Below are positions 11,970-23,269 of a stretch of DNA of 64,000 nucleotides, piece by piece (within the stretch, counting starts at the first letter, position 1; each line of letters opens with the position of its first letter). The DNA comes from Hirudo medicinalis. Lineage: Eukaryota; Annelida; Clitellata; Hirudinida; Hirudinidae. The DNA lies in contig MPNW01000199.1 in NCBI GenBank assembly GCA_011800805.1, positions 1 to 64,000 of the forward strand, read 5' to 3'. Made by a program: the position numbers and the translations under genes. Under the pieces are notes generated by a model. That model did not search any database, was not told where the DNA came from, and was given only the letters and a program-made list of their open reading frames with translations.

Positions 11970-14900
11970 AAGAAGAAGAAGAAGAAGAAGAAGAAGAAGA
12001 AGAAGAAGAAGAAGAAGAATATTATTAGTTTGAAAGTTCATTTACATAGCACCGCTTAAGTCACCAATAGTCAGCATTAATTCGCATCTTATGAGATCAC
12101 AATCATAATCGGAATCATCCATTCCAGTCAGCTCCACAATCTGGATCGAAGCAAGAGACACGGATGGACTATCATCCTACCTTCCTCTCTTCATCAACAT
12201 CACCGGATATCAGCGATCCAAGCCACCTCTGTTTCTCCAACCAGGCTACCATTTTTCCGTTTCCGAAGCTGCGGCGGTCGCCAGCACGGTCGCCACCATC
12301 GCCGCAGTCGCCCAAGACGCCACGAACGCCGACTTCCGCTACAATATCGACTCGCTCAATCCAGGAGACGACGTATCTAAATTTAGCATTGGAAGTGCCA
12401 GTGGCGTCCTGACATTGGTCAAGAAGTTGGATAAGAGCCAAGAAAGCAGATGTCGCTTTTGGGTGGTGGCCTACGATGTGGTGAGACCTTTGAACTTTGT
12501 GAGGGTATTTCACAGTTATATTTTGTTGAATAGGAGTTGTTGTTTTGTTTGTTTGTTTACAACATACATAATTTATTTTGAGGAGCCAATGAAATAATAA
12601 TAATAATAATAATAACGACAAGAACAATAATAATAACAATAATATTCATAATAATAATAAATTTGATTATTTTACTTGATGCTACTTTACTATTTTCTAT
12701 TAAAAACTGCTGTTAATGTCATTACGACATCATCATAATAATCATCACCTTGGTTACCTGGATCATCACCTATCAAATATCCAACGATCATTCCTCAGAG
12801 ACAAGTCAGTGCGTCATCATCGGTCGAAGTTGTGATTGAAATCATCAGTTCCTTGGACGGAAGACCTACTTTCTCAGAAATATTCTCTGGCAGCGTTCTG
12901 GAAAATTCTCCCATCGGCACCTACGTCTTCACGGTCACCACCAGCGACGCAAACGCCGTCATCGGGCACCGAAACGCCAGCGGCAGTTGCGGCGGTGGTA
13001 GCGACGACGTGGCAGCTTCGACTCGCTACTATTTCGTCGACGCCAGTCCTGTTTTCGCGATCGATGAGCGGACGGGAGTGGTTACAGTGTCAGGTGGTCT
13101 CGATTTTGAGTCTAAAAACGAGTACGTCCTCAAGGTGTCAGCTAGAAGAAATGGTTTCAACGTGGAGACCCTGGCCACGATCGACGTCCTCGATGATAAC
13201 GACCTTCCTCCCACCTGTCCCGAACTCAAGTTTAAAGCGGAAATTCCAATCCAGGTGAACCAGACGTCACCTGTTGTAGTAGGCAGTCTAACTCCGAATG
13301 TATCAGGTGAAAACAGTGGTAAAGTTGGTGGCTGTTACAGATCTAGACGCCCTTGGGTCTTTGTAAAACTCAACGGACAGACTTTGTCCTTGCGATCCAA
13401 AGTGAGCGTACCGTCCAAGTTGGATAAGTTGAACTTCTACGTTGAAAGGATCACCAAGGATTTGTTCACTCCACAACTGATGACTCAGTGTCCCGCGAAT
13501 GTTGAATTATTCCACGAAAACATGTACTCACCAGTTTTCGACCGTGACAGTTACACCGTTGCAGTGCCAAAAGATGCCGATGCTGGCTATCAGGTCATGA
13601 CCTTCAAGGCCAGGTGAGCAAAGTGGGGTTTTCGTCCCGTGATTAATCGATTGATTATTAATTAATAATAATTAACGCGAAGGCAAAAGATTAATAATAA
13701 CAATATTATTATATTTAATATTATTATTAAATTTATAACAAATAATAGGTAATGTTTTAATTGATTTGCCAAACATTGAGTAACGTGCACCTGTAATACC
13801 TGTAATACCTGTAATACCTGTAATACCTCACCTGCGAAGTATTTCTGAATTGATTTTCTATCAAAACATTTACTCGAATTTCATTGAAACTCTTGCTTTT
13901 TTTTGTTGTAAGTTTGTTTATTCCCGACAGAATTATGACAGAATTTTACGTGAAATAATTTAATAAATACAATAAATTATTGAATAATGTAACATTTAAG
14001 ATGTTGACAGCAAATATTATCATTTCATTCCTTTGCATTAAATGATATTAATTTGTAATATTTATTGTTTAAATAATATTTATTGTTTGAATATTATTTT
14101 TCGTTTGAATAATATTCATTATATGAATAATAATATTTTATGACGTTAATTAACATTTTAATTCACCTTATTATTTATTATTATCATTTAATAATTTGTG
14201 AACATTAAAATTAAATAAAAACAAAGAAACAAAATCGATTTAAAATCGGTCATGATTATAGTAACAGCTCCACACGACGACAGACCTTCGTTCGTTCATT
14301 TCCAGGTATAACGACACGGGGAGTGGAGATTCAAACATCAGCTTCAGTTACTCCTTCATGGAAGAACTTGGAAGTGTTTTTGTGGATTTGAACTCAGCAA
14401 CAGGTGATCAATAAATTCTTCGGTGGCTTATTTCTTCGATCGATCGATTGATTGATTGATTTGCTCAATTTATAATTTAATAACTTATTAATTATAATTC
14501 AATAACTCATTTTTTATTAAGTAATGTTTATTATTTTATACCTTATTTGACGTCATCAGGTCAAATGACACTGAAGAAAAAACTTTCAACAAATCTCTCA
14601 CTCACAATCGTTGCCTCCAATTTTGGATTGAAACCGAAATCCACGCGGACGAAAGTCTTCCTTCAACCAGTTGATCCGTCAACATTCAATCCATCATTCA
14701 ACCAAAGCAGCTTCACTTTCTCGATCGACTCCACAACTCCAGTTGGAAGCATGGTTTCAACTTTGACAGCTACCGATGCCAGACGATCTGCTCCGCATTG
14801 TTTTACTTACGATTTGGAGCTAGAATTCCTTGCCAGTTTGAAGTTGAATCCAGACTCCAGAGGTTCAATTCCCAGTTTGTTCGCCATGAATAGGAATAGT

Positions 14901-16844
14901 GGGGAAATTAGAGTCCTCAATCTTCTGAATGAAACTGGATACTCAGCGGGGTTAAGTGTTTACAAGTACAAAGTCACGGCTTCTCATTGCAATGTTCCTT
15001 TCAAGAAATGTTACGCCAATGTGACCTTCGTGGTGATAAGAAGGTCATCGGGAAGCGTCGGATGCTACGCTGAACCGAGTTTGCCTGTCCTTCCAATTGA
15101 TGCCTTTCTGGGGAGATCAGTGACTGCTCTCAAGGCAACCGAAGGCTTCCCAGGCTGAGCCGAACTGCTGATATTACTTCTATAAGTGATGCATCTGGAT
15201 ATTTTAAACTGGCAGAAGATGGCTACAACGTCGTACTAAAAGCTCAACTGTCGCCCAAAACTATCGGCAAAATCTTCAATGTTAGCAGTCAAATCGCAGC
15301 GGGAGAGAACCCCGGTTGGAAGTCACAGTGCGGTGTGCAGATAACAGTTTTAGAACCTGACGATCTGCTACTTTCATTTGACAACACCCGATATTCTTTC
15401 TCTGTCAACGAAACTAGCAACCTGAACTCCTACGTCGGTAGTCTAAGCGCCAGACTGATATCGGCCTTCGATTTTGACAGCAGTTCCTCTAGGAACAACT
15501 TGATACTCTCGATCATCTCAGGAGTTGAACCCCCTAACGGTGGATCGGTGCAGTCGATATTTTTCATCGATTCCACCGGTCACATTTTCCTATCCAACCC
15601 TTCTCTCCTTGCAAGTGCTGGTTCAATGAGTCTGCTCGTATCGGCAGTTTATGTCAACAATCTCAGCGGCAGAGTCCTTGCAGACACTTGCAGTGTCTCC
15701 TTCCAAGTTCGTAGCTTCCAGGTGAGGTTGATCTTCATCCCTGGCAGCCACTACTCCATATCCATCAATGAATCCACTCCTGTCGATTCACCTGTAATCA
15801 AAGTGATGGCGAGAGTAATCGGTGTCGAAGACGAAATTGGGAACAAGTCGCAGACGACTTTAACGTACTCCCTCGCAAACGTTGCAAAGGATTTTCCATT
15901 CGAAATAGATCCCAACAGTGGATGGATAAAAGTGATTTCAGATCTTGCAATCGATACTTCCAATTCGCTCTTCAATCCAATCGAGGTGTACAACTTTACC
16001 GTGCTAGCTACCTACAAATCCAATTCAGGTAGGTACCATCACCTCTGTGACAGTTATGTGGTAATCTTTAACGTATTCATCACAGATTGTTTATATTAAT
16101 TTATTAATAATACATTATTTCTTTAACAGGTGAGTCACCTGTATTATCGTCAGCTACAGTGGTGATTGTGGTGACGAGTCAGCATGCCAACAAAACATAT
16201 TTCGAATGCCTCAACGACAAACCATGTCTGAACAATGGTACTTGCCAAAGAGATCCTCCCAACGTCCAAACGTCCCTCATCTCCTACAGCTGCCAATGTC
16301 CCATCAACGTCAGAGGCAGTGACTGCTCGGTCCAAGGACGAGCGTTCGAAGCCCTGAAGTCTCAAATAGTCTACGAAAATCTTCCACAAGTATTCGGCAG
16401 ACCTCTTTCACTGGGTGTCGAACTCTCGACCCTTAGACCAGGTCGGTCGATGACTTAGTTCTCTAAAACAACGAGGATGGTCTAAAGTAAACAATTCTCT
16501 CCAACTAGATTCGCTACTCGTCTATTATACGTCCGGCAACAAGAGCTTCGTTGCCTTGGAAACGGTCAAAGGTCGACCGAGGGTGCGTTTGTCTGGTTTG
16601 AGTGGAAACAAGAACGTGGACAGGGTGGTCGACCTGCAGCTGGTCGTTGCCGATGGATCCTGGTGGAGAATCAGGGTCGATGTTGTGGCTGACGTGAGTT
16701 GTTTTCATTTATTAATTCGTTCGTTCGTTCGTTCGTTCATTCATTCATTCATTCATTTGTTTGTTTCTCTTTGTATTCCTCAATTTCAATTCAAACGTTA
16801 ACTAAACACTTGATTAATTTTTAATAGATTTCATAATTAATTTA

Positions 16845-16888
<44 letters not shown>

Positions 16889-18095
16889 GAATATAATGAT
16901 GACCGCCTCAAACTGTCTGACTGGAAAGGACGTCTGCAACTCATGCGTGGACAAGAACTCCGGTTGTGCTGCAAACGAACGTGTTGATGGAAATATGTGA
17001 GGATTTATTTTCTCCTATTTTGACTTTTAATTTTCAATCTTGATTAATCACTCATTAATCTATTAAAAATTATTATCACAAAATTAATTAATTGATATTT
17101 ACAATTATTTATTTCTTTTAATTATTTAAATAATCACCCCTCACAGAACATTTGAATCAGCCAATCAGAAGCTCTACATAGGAGGGGTGGGGGATATAAA
17201 CATTCTCTTGACCAATCCTAGGAGAACCTCTACCCATACATTCGAGGGGTGCCTTAGATATTTAACCTTGGGAGATTTGGATGTATTTCAGAGGGTAATA
17301 CCCTCTGCCCCTGTCGTGTCTTCCATCAAATCGTGTAGCGCTTCATTCGCGCCAACCTTGGGTATGGAAAGAAAGTCAAGCTGTGCGTCTCATCCTTGCT
17401 CCAATAACGGAGACTGTCAGGAAGCATTGGACGCTGTTGGGTACAAGTGTCTGTGCCAACCAAGATACACTGGGAAGGATTGCATGAATGGTAAATACTA
17501 ATTAAATACTAATTAAATACTAATTGAATACATTCTAAATGAATTTTTGTTTAAAACATGTTCGTATGGTTTGTTTGCTTGTGAGTTGGTCTGTTTGTTT
17601 GCTTGTGAGTTTGTCTGTTTGTTTGCTTGTGAGTTTGTCTGTTTGTTTGCTTGTGAGTTTGTCTGTTTGTTTGCTTGTAAGTTTGTCTGTTTGTTTGCTT
17701 GTAAGTTTGTCTGTTTGTTTGCTTGTGTACTTGTCTGTTATTAACTGATCATATTTTCGATGGTCGTGTATTTAAGATCTCTTCAGAAATTTTTGTGACT
17801 CAATGATTTGAACGTAAATGTCGCTCTTGTTGCCAGTTTTTGAGTAATAATTTGTAAAGTGTTTACAAATCTTTTGATCTTGTGTCGAAAAACACGCTTG
17901 AAGTTTCGGTGGCGTTACTTGTTTCCTGTTTAACCTTAACTGACCTTAAGTGACCTTAATTGACCTCAATTGACCTTAACTGTAAAGTTAAACGTGATAC
18001 TAACATATTCATATTCATATTACCTTTTGATATTATTATTATTATTATTTTTATTTTTATGGAATTATTATTATTAATAATAATATTTTCCTATA

Positions 18096-18132
<37 letters not shown>

Positions 18133-18252
18133 GTTATATTTTCAATAAATATATTATAACTATTATTTTATAATATTATTCTACACTAATATAGAATACT
18201 AATCATTATTTATAAAGATTATTATTATTAATTCAACCACATTTATAATCCA

Positions 18253-18296
<44 letters not shown>

Positions 18297-19035
18297 CCAT
18301 CTTACAGAAACTCAACCAGTTGAACTTCAATCAGGATCAACCTTGNATAACTATTATTTTATAATATTATTCTACACTAATATAGAATACTAATCATTTA
18401 TTTATAAAGATTATTATTATTAATTCAACCACATTTATAATCCAATTGATTGATTGATTGATTGATTGTTCTCCATCTTACAGAAACTCAACCAGTTGAA
18501 CTTCAATCAGGATCAACCTTGGAATTTGTGCAATCTGAAGATTACAGGAGGAACCAACTGCTCTCGGATGGGCAAACGAATGGAAGGAGAAAGAGATCAT
18601 CATCATCATCCTTGTCATCGTCATCATCATCATCCCGGATACGATCCATCTCCTTGAATGTCAAAACGACAGAAGCAAAAGGCTTGTTGTTGTCGACAAC
18701 GTCAAGAAATCCAAATCATGTTCTTCTCTACGTGGGTTGATTGATGTTTGTTCATTTAGTTTGTAGAATCAATCAGACCATTGAATCAATCAGACTATAG
18801 AATCAATCAGACTTTAGAATCAATCATGTTATAGAATCAATCACAAGATCAATCATTTAATAAATCAATCACAAGATCAATCATTTAATAAATCAATCAC
18901 GATGTCATTGACCGACCAATGAGACGACGAAGCTGTAAATGCGTCGACCAATCAAAGAATGTTCTCGAGTGCCATCGAATTTATTGTCGTTTGTCAGTGT
19001 TTGCTGACGGACGTTTTATTATGATTAATAATAAC

Positions 19036-19070
<35 letters not shown>

Positions 19071-22000
19071 TGTTTTTTATTATTATCCTTATTGTTGTTG
19101 TAATATGAGGCACAACTACCGTCGCTATTATAAATGTTGTCGTAGTATTGTCGATGTTGTGCTAAGTTTGGACTGCGTTAAAAATGATAACCCTATAATC
19201 ATCATCACCATCATCATCATTATCATCATCATCATCATCACCGTCATCATCATCATCATCATCATCATCACCATCATCATCAATTAATAATAACAGAATT
19301 AAAACATAATTAACTGTGAAATTTTCTTTTTTTTTTACTAATCATCATCGTCATCATCGTCAGCATCATCATCACCTTTTGACCTTTCCTTACTTGCAAT
19401 TCGACCTTCGACCTTCTCGTTGAACATCAACACCAACAACAACAATGAAGTGTTGGTAGAATGTTAAGTTGCAGTTGTGCTTCAACAACAAGAGCAACAG
19501 AACAGGAGTTGAAAACAATTCAAGAGGTGCTGAAGTTTACATTTTTGTATTTTTTCAAAAATACTTTTCGAACGTACATAACAGAGGATTTTCGTGTCAT
19601 GAAGATGACTTCAATGAAAGTGACGGTGAAGGTGATGATGACGATGATGATGACGACGACGACGACGACGATTATGATGACGACGACGACGACGACGACG
19701 ACGATGATGATGATGATGATGATGATGATNNNNNNNNNNNNNNNNNNNNNNNNNNNNNNNNNNNNNNNNNNNNNNNNNNNNNNNNNNNNNNNNNNNNNNN
19801 NNNNNNNNNNNNNNNNNNNNNNNNNNNNNNNNNNNNNNNNNNNNNNNNNNNNNNNNNNNNNNNNNNNNNNNNNNNNNNNNNNNNNNNNNNNNNNNNNNNN
19901 NNNNNNNNNNNNNNNNNNNNNNNNNNNNNNNNNNNNNNNNNNNNNNNNNNNNNNNNNNNNNNNNNNNNNNNNNNNNNNNNNNNNNNNNNNNNNNNNNNNN
20001 NNNNNNNNNNNNNNNNNNNNNNNNNNNNNNNNNNNNNNNNNNNNNNNNNNNNNNNNNNNNNNNNNNNNNNNNNNNNNNNNNNNNNNNNNNNNNNNNNNNN
20101 NNNNNNNNNNNNNNNNNNNNNNNNNNNNNNNNNNNNNNNNNNNNNNNNNNNNNNNNNNNNNNNNNNNNNNNNNNNNNNNNNNNNNNNNNNNNNNNNNNNN
20201 NNNNNNNNNNNNNNNNNNNNNNNNNNNNNNNNNNNNNNNNNNNNNNNNNNNNNNNNNNNNNNNNNNNNNNNNNNNNNNNNNNNNNNNNNNNNNNNNNNNN
20301 NNNNNNNNNNNNNNNNNNNNNNNNNNNNNNNNNNNNNNNNNNNNNNNNNNNNNNAAGTGAGTTCAGAAAGTGATCGGCCTCATTGAAATTGTACCAACTT
20401 AGTAATAATAATGATGATGACAACGATAATGATAATAACAATAACAACAACAATAATAATGATGATAAGCAAACATTACAATAATAACGATATCACAATA
20501 ACAACCATCACAATAACAACCATCACAATAATAACGATATCACAATAACAACCATCACAATAATAACGATATCACAATAACAACCATCACAATAACAACC
20601 ATCACAATAATAACGATATCACAATAACAACCATCACAATAACAACTATCACAATAATAACGATATCACCTTTTTGTGATCAACTATTTTCTTGTACTTT
20701 CTGCCAATTATAAATTATTACGCAATAATTTAAATAATATAAGTAATAACATTGCTGTTATTTTTTTATAATTAATCTATTATTTTGTGATTAATTATCG
20801 TAAATATATAATATTCTTATCCAAAATATTTCTGCCGGTAATTGTTAATATTTGAATTAGTATCGTCATTTTTAATGTCAACGTGAAAAGGTGCCAAAGT
20901 CCAACTGTCGGTGGACGAACATGCAGTAGAGCAGTCACTTCAACCATCGCCATCATCATCATCACCACCATCACCACCATCATCATCACCATCATTTCTT
21001 GGATCGACTGATCCTCTCGACCTTGACCTTCTCTCTTTTACCCTTGGGGCTCTGGAGACAACATTGGTACAAGGAGATGTCTTACCAGGTTATGTCGATG
21101 ATGATGACGATGATGATAATGATGATAATAGTAATTACGATGACGATGACAGCAGAGATTTCAGATTTTCTCCTTTTCCGATCTTTCTTTTATTCCATCG
21201 CGTCATTTTCCACCAGGTTTCACAGGTTGTCTGTCCAACTTCACCATCGACGACCAACCGCAGCCGATTTCAGGCAGCAACCACCGCTTCGACGTCAACT
21301 ACTTCAACCGCAACGGAAGCAACGACTCTTTGCCGCCTCTTTGTTCTCCAATTCTGTCCAGGAATTCTCCAGTTATCCAAACGGATGGCTGGAAAATTCC
21401 AGTAATTGCTTCAGCTTCGGTACTTGGAATCCTTCTTACGCTGGGCATCCTCGTCCTTGTGGTCCTGCTCATTAGGAGAATAAAAGCCAAAAGGGCAGCC
21501 GCCAAAAAAGACGACGGGATTGAAATCAATTCTCTCGACCCCAACCGCCGAAGCGATTCTGTCGATGCAAACGCCAGTGTAGCCATGACTTCACTCAACT
21601 CCAATCGGCCGGATATTGTCGTAACTGGGCGTAGAAGGTGTGTAAAGGTTGCTTCTTAAATTGTTGTTGACCAATTGTTAATTATTTTTCAAATATATTT
21701 TTAAATGTAATTATAATTATAAACAAAACTCATCCCGTTGTCGTCGTCTTAAAATTTACTGACATTCGCAAATTTATTATCATCATCCTTATCAAGATTA
21801 TCATCATCATCATCATCATTCACAGAAGGCGCAGGAGCAGCTGGTCAGACGACGACAGCGTCAAAGAAGCCACCAATCCCCCTGTCAGCAGGAATCAGAC
21901 ACCCTTGACCACCCTTTCTGAAACTGTCGACGCCAAAACCCCTTCCAACTCGACTCATATTGATCCTTCCAATCGTCGCTTTCAAAACAAAACCAACCCT

Positions 22001-23269
22001 GTCCTGAGGAAGCCAAAGTTTTCCATTATAACAGCCCTTCCTCAGAGTGCTATAAGTGTTGAGGCAAGATCAGTTGCCAGCACGGCCTTCGACAGAAGAA
22101 TTCTGGACGACGAAGAGTCAACGATCGTTCCAGAGAGAGCCATGAGTCCCTCTGAATCATCCGTCCATCGATTGGGCTTGGATAAGCCAGGCTTCAGGAT
22201 AGCTCAGGGTACGAAAGTAGGACCTTTGTGGACATCCCCAGCCTTGGAAAAACCTCTGATGAAAAGCCAACAAGAGCACCTGTATCAGCAGATCAGCCCT
22301 GCTCCTCGATCTAGATCCACTGAACCTCGCCATGTTGTCAGTCCTACGGTTGGATTAACTTTGGACGAAATTAAACGATGCAGCAATCGGCCTACATCCG
22401 TTGACTTGTTTGCCAAACGAACGTCAGCCTTGCAACCGCCGAGCGTCTTGAACAGATTTCGCGATTTTGAAATGGAGTCGGTCACTCGCCCTCACATGGA
22501 TAGAACCAAATACTGCACATCGGGTAGAAGAAACTACGGAAGAAGAATTGACGATTCAGATGACGATGACGACTTTGACGACAAGACTGATGCCTTTACT
22601 TGCTCCGAGTTTGATCTCGTACCTCAACTTACTCTGGCTGTGGATCGTCTGGACCTCAGACCTCCACCGCCGCGTCCAAATTCTGCTTCCAAACGAGTCA
22701 CGAGCCCCGCAGAAGCCAATTGGAGAAGAGATCCCAATTTGAGATCCTACAGCACCAGTAACGAGATGTTTCATACAAAACCTAGCGACATCGACCGGCA
22801 GGGTATTAGGTCATCCTCGACTGTGGAAATGATGCGACCTCGACGTCAACTTCCCACTCCAACTGCTCAAGGCCTCATAGGACCTGATCTTCTCGACTGG
22901 AATTTCGATGTGTCCTGGAATTCGTGGCTCTCCGTGGTTGCTCCTGTTTTTCACGAGCTGTCTCGTCTGCCTTCTTCGACCCTGCCCGATCACAGCGGCA
23001 GTGCAGTTTCGCTCAAGAACCACATATCATCGTCATCGTGTCTGTCCGTCGATCTCGACTCCAAAAGGCAGAATTTTTCAGGTAGAACGCGACTGGGAAG
23101 ACTCGATTTATCTCAAGAATCGGTTCTCCATATTGGAGGGTTGCCTTCACAACGAGTCTCCACCAGCGATGACTTGGATTTCGGTAGGGTCCAAGGGCGG
23201 TCTGACATCGGGCGGAAAAGTGGGGTGGCATCGTACCGACTGAATGAAATCAAAGAGGAGCAGGTATGA
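7722..23269 (+). CDS. Large Fat-type cadherin, 3' part (EC repeats, EGF, LamG, EGF, LamG, TM, tail)
   Basis: Single-pass adhesion receptor. Sixteen exons join in phase: 7722-7902, 10289-10611, 11073-11278, 11393-11705, 12128-12480, 12799-13613, 14306-14403, 14560-16028, 16130-16441, 16509-16693, 16890-16996, 17147-17490, 18484-18735, 20891-21088, 21217-21637, 21826-23269. This is about 2,340 residues. EC linkers include [17 protein letters not shown] and DDNDLPP. A six-Cys EGF (about 16200-16330) precedes a first LamG module, a second EGF (about 17380-17490) and a second LamG ending [12 protein letters not shown] hydrophobic helix (about 21395-21475) is followed by RRIKAKR. EGF plus LamG next to the membrane is typical of Fat cadherins and of invertebrate type III classical cadherins. 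I cannot decide between them, so no symbol is given. Oddities: a reading-frame break near 15150, Ser tracts, an RRKR site, and a weak acceptor at 20890 suggesting a missing exon. The 5' end lies outside the recognised exons. Confidence 0.85.
7905..8170. repeat. Intronic (GAT)n microsatellite
   Basis: A long GAT/GAC run starts 19 bp after the donor of the preceding cadherin exon. Similar imperfect GAT repeats continue in the same intron to about 8720. Confidence 0.9.
8940..9410 (+). repeat. Long (CATC)n/(CATT)n repeat block
   Basis: About 470 bp of imperfect CATC/CATT units lie inside a cadherin intron. The open frames across it (Ile-His-Pro-Ser periodic peptides) are repeat translations, not genes. 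Confidence 0.9.
9752..9894 (-). repeat. 44-bp minisatellite, about 3.3 copies
   Basis: The word TTGAATGAATTGATG recurs at 9797, 9841 and 9885 (the last truncated), giving an exact 44-bp period. The unit is itself built from GATG/GAAT words. It lies in a cadherin intron. Confidence 0.85.
10289..10611 (+). CDS. Cadherin exon with Ser-tract insertion inside an EC repeat
   Basis: Acceptor TTTGTAG and donor GTGAGT bound the exon. The frame fixed by the previous exon continues as WYSI, then a run of about 17 nearly uninterrupted Ser codons from TCC/TCT/TCA repeats (about 10325-10377). It then reads [14 protein letters not shown] and DVNDNAPS, the standard EC landmarks. The Ser tract therefore appears to be translated within an EC domain. 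An alternative is a second acceptor (TTCAG at 10396) that skips the tract. That choice enters in the same reading frame but would join the previous exon's TG to A, making a stop, so the upstream acceptor is preferred. Confidence 0.75.
11919..12020. repeat. (AAT)n-(AAG)n compound microsatellite
   Basis: AAT units followed by about 26 AAG units lie in the intron between cadherin exons ending 11705 and starting 12128. It is the reverse complement of the tract at 5107-5200 in both composition and order. Confidence 0.95.
17570..17745 (+). repeat. 24-bp minisatellite, about 7 copies
   Basis: A unit containing TGTTTGCTTGTGAGTTTGTC recurs with a 24-bp period. It lies in the cadherin intron after 17490. 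Because 24 is a multiple of three, all frames stay open across it, which creates spurious open frames. Confidence 0.9.
18156..18523 (+). repeat. Direct duplication split by a single N (probable allelic assembly duplicate)
   Basis: 18156-18345 and 18347 to about 18523 are near-identical. They cover intron sequence, a GATT tract (more units in the left copy), the splice acceptor and 37 nt of exon. They differ mainly by GATT copy number and one T. The single N at 18346 marks a contig join. Only the right copy continues into the exon, so the left copy is not used in the gene model. Confidence 0.85.
18484..18735 (+). CDS. Cadherin exon: start of second LamG with RRKR and Ser tract
   Basis: The exon enters in phase 1 and encodes [10 protein letters not shown], then NGRRKRS. 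A tract of mostly Ser codons from TCA/TCC/TCG repeats follows, then [18 protein letters not shown], typical of LamG strands. The donor (G|GTTGAT) is weak. RRKR followed by Ser fits the furin consensus R-X-K/R-R and would lie in the extracellular part. Confidence 0.75.
19196..19282 (+). repeat. (ATC)n microsatellite
   Basis: Imperfect ATC/ACC repeat in the intron following 18735. A GAC/GAT tract at 19620-19729 runs directly into the assembly gap, which is probably why the assembly broke there. Confidence 0.9.
19730..20354. other. Assembly gap (625 N)
   Basis: The gap sits in the cadherin intron between the two exons of the second LamG domain. One short exon of that domain may lie inside, because the splice acceptor at 20890 has no pyrimidine tract and the LamG core between the two flanking exons looks short. 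Confidence 0.95.
20476..20668 (+). repeat. Alternating tandem repeat (ACAATAACAACCATC / ACAATAATAACGATATC)
   Basis: Two related units of about 15 and 17 bp alternate irregularly for about 190 bp. This looks like a higher-order minisatellite. It lies in a cadherin intron. Confidence 0.85.
21217..21637 (+). CDS. Cadherin exon: LamG end, transmembrane helix and juxtamembrane tail
   Basis: The exon opens with [14 protein letters not shown], the C-terminal LamG signature. A hydrophobic stretch ([20 protein letters not shown] and on) follows, then the basic stop-transfer RRIKAKR. It ends in phase 2 at donor AG|GTGTGT. Reading through the donor would give a stop after seven more codons, so a truncated-tail form from intron retention is possible. 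Confidence 0.9.
21826..23269 (+). CDS. Cadherin terminal exon: cytoplasmic tail
   Basis: It encodes about 480 residues of low-order tail rich in Ser, Arg and Pro. There is an acidic run ([11 protein letters not shown], about 22550-22582), Pro-rich RPPPPRP, and a Trp-rich patch ([14 protein letters not shown] followed by [14 protein letters not shown], about 22884-22972) that stands out as the most structured piece. The frame stops at 23267-23269. The last codons also form a good splice donor (CAG|GTATGA at 23263), so the true C-terminus could lie in a further exon. Confidence 0.85.

Noticed and set aside
17539..17748. Leu/Val/Cys-rich hydrophobic frames resembling membrane helices
   Set aside because: They are produced by the 24-bp minisatellite, whose length is a multiple of three.
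19461..20453. Long frames crossing the first N run
   Set aside because: The bulk is unknown sequence; the known ends are GAC/GAT and AAT repeat.
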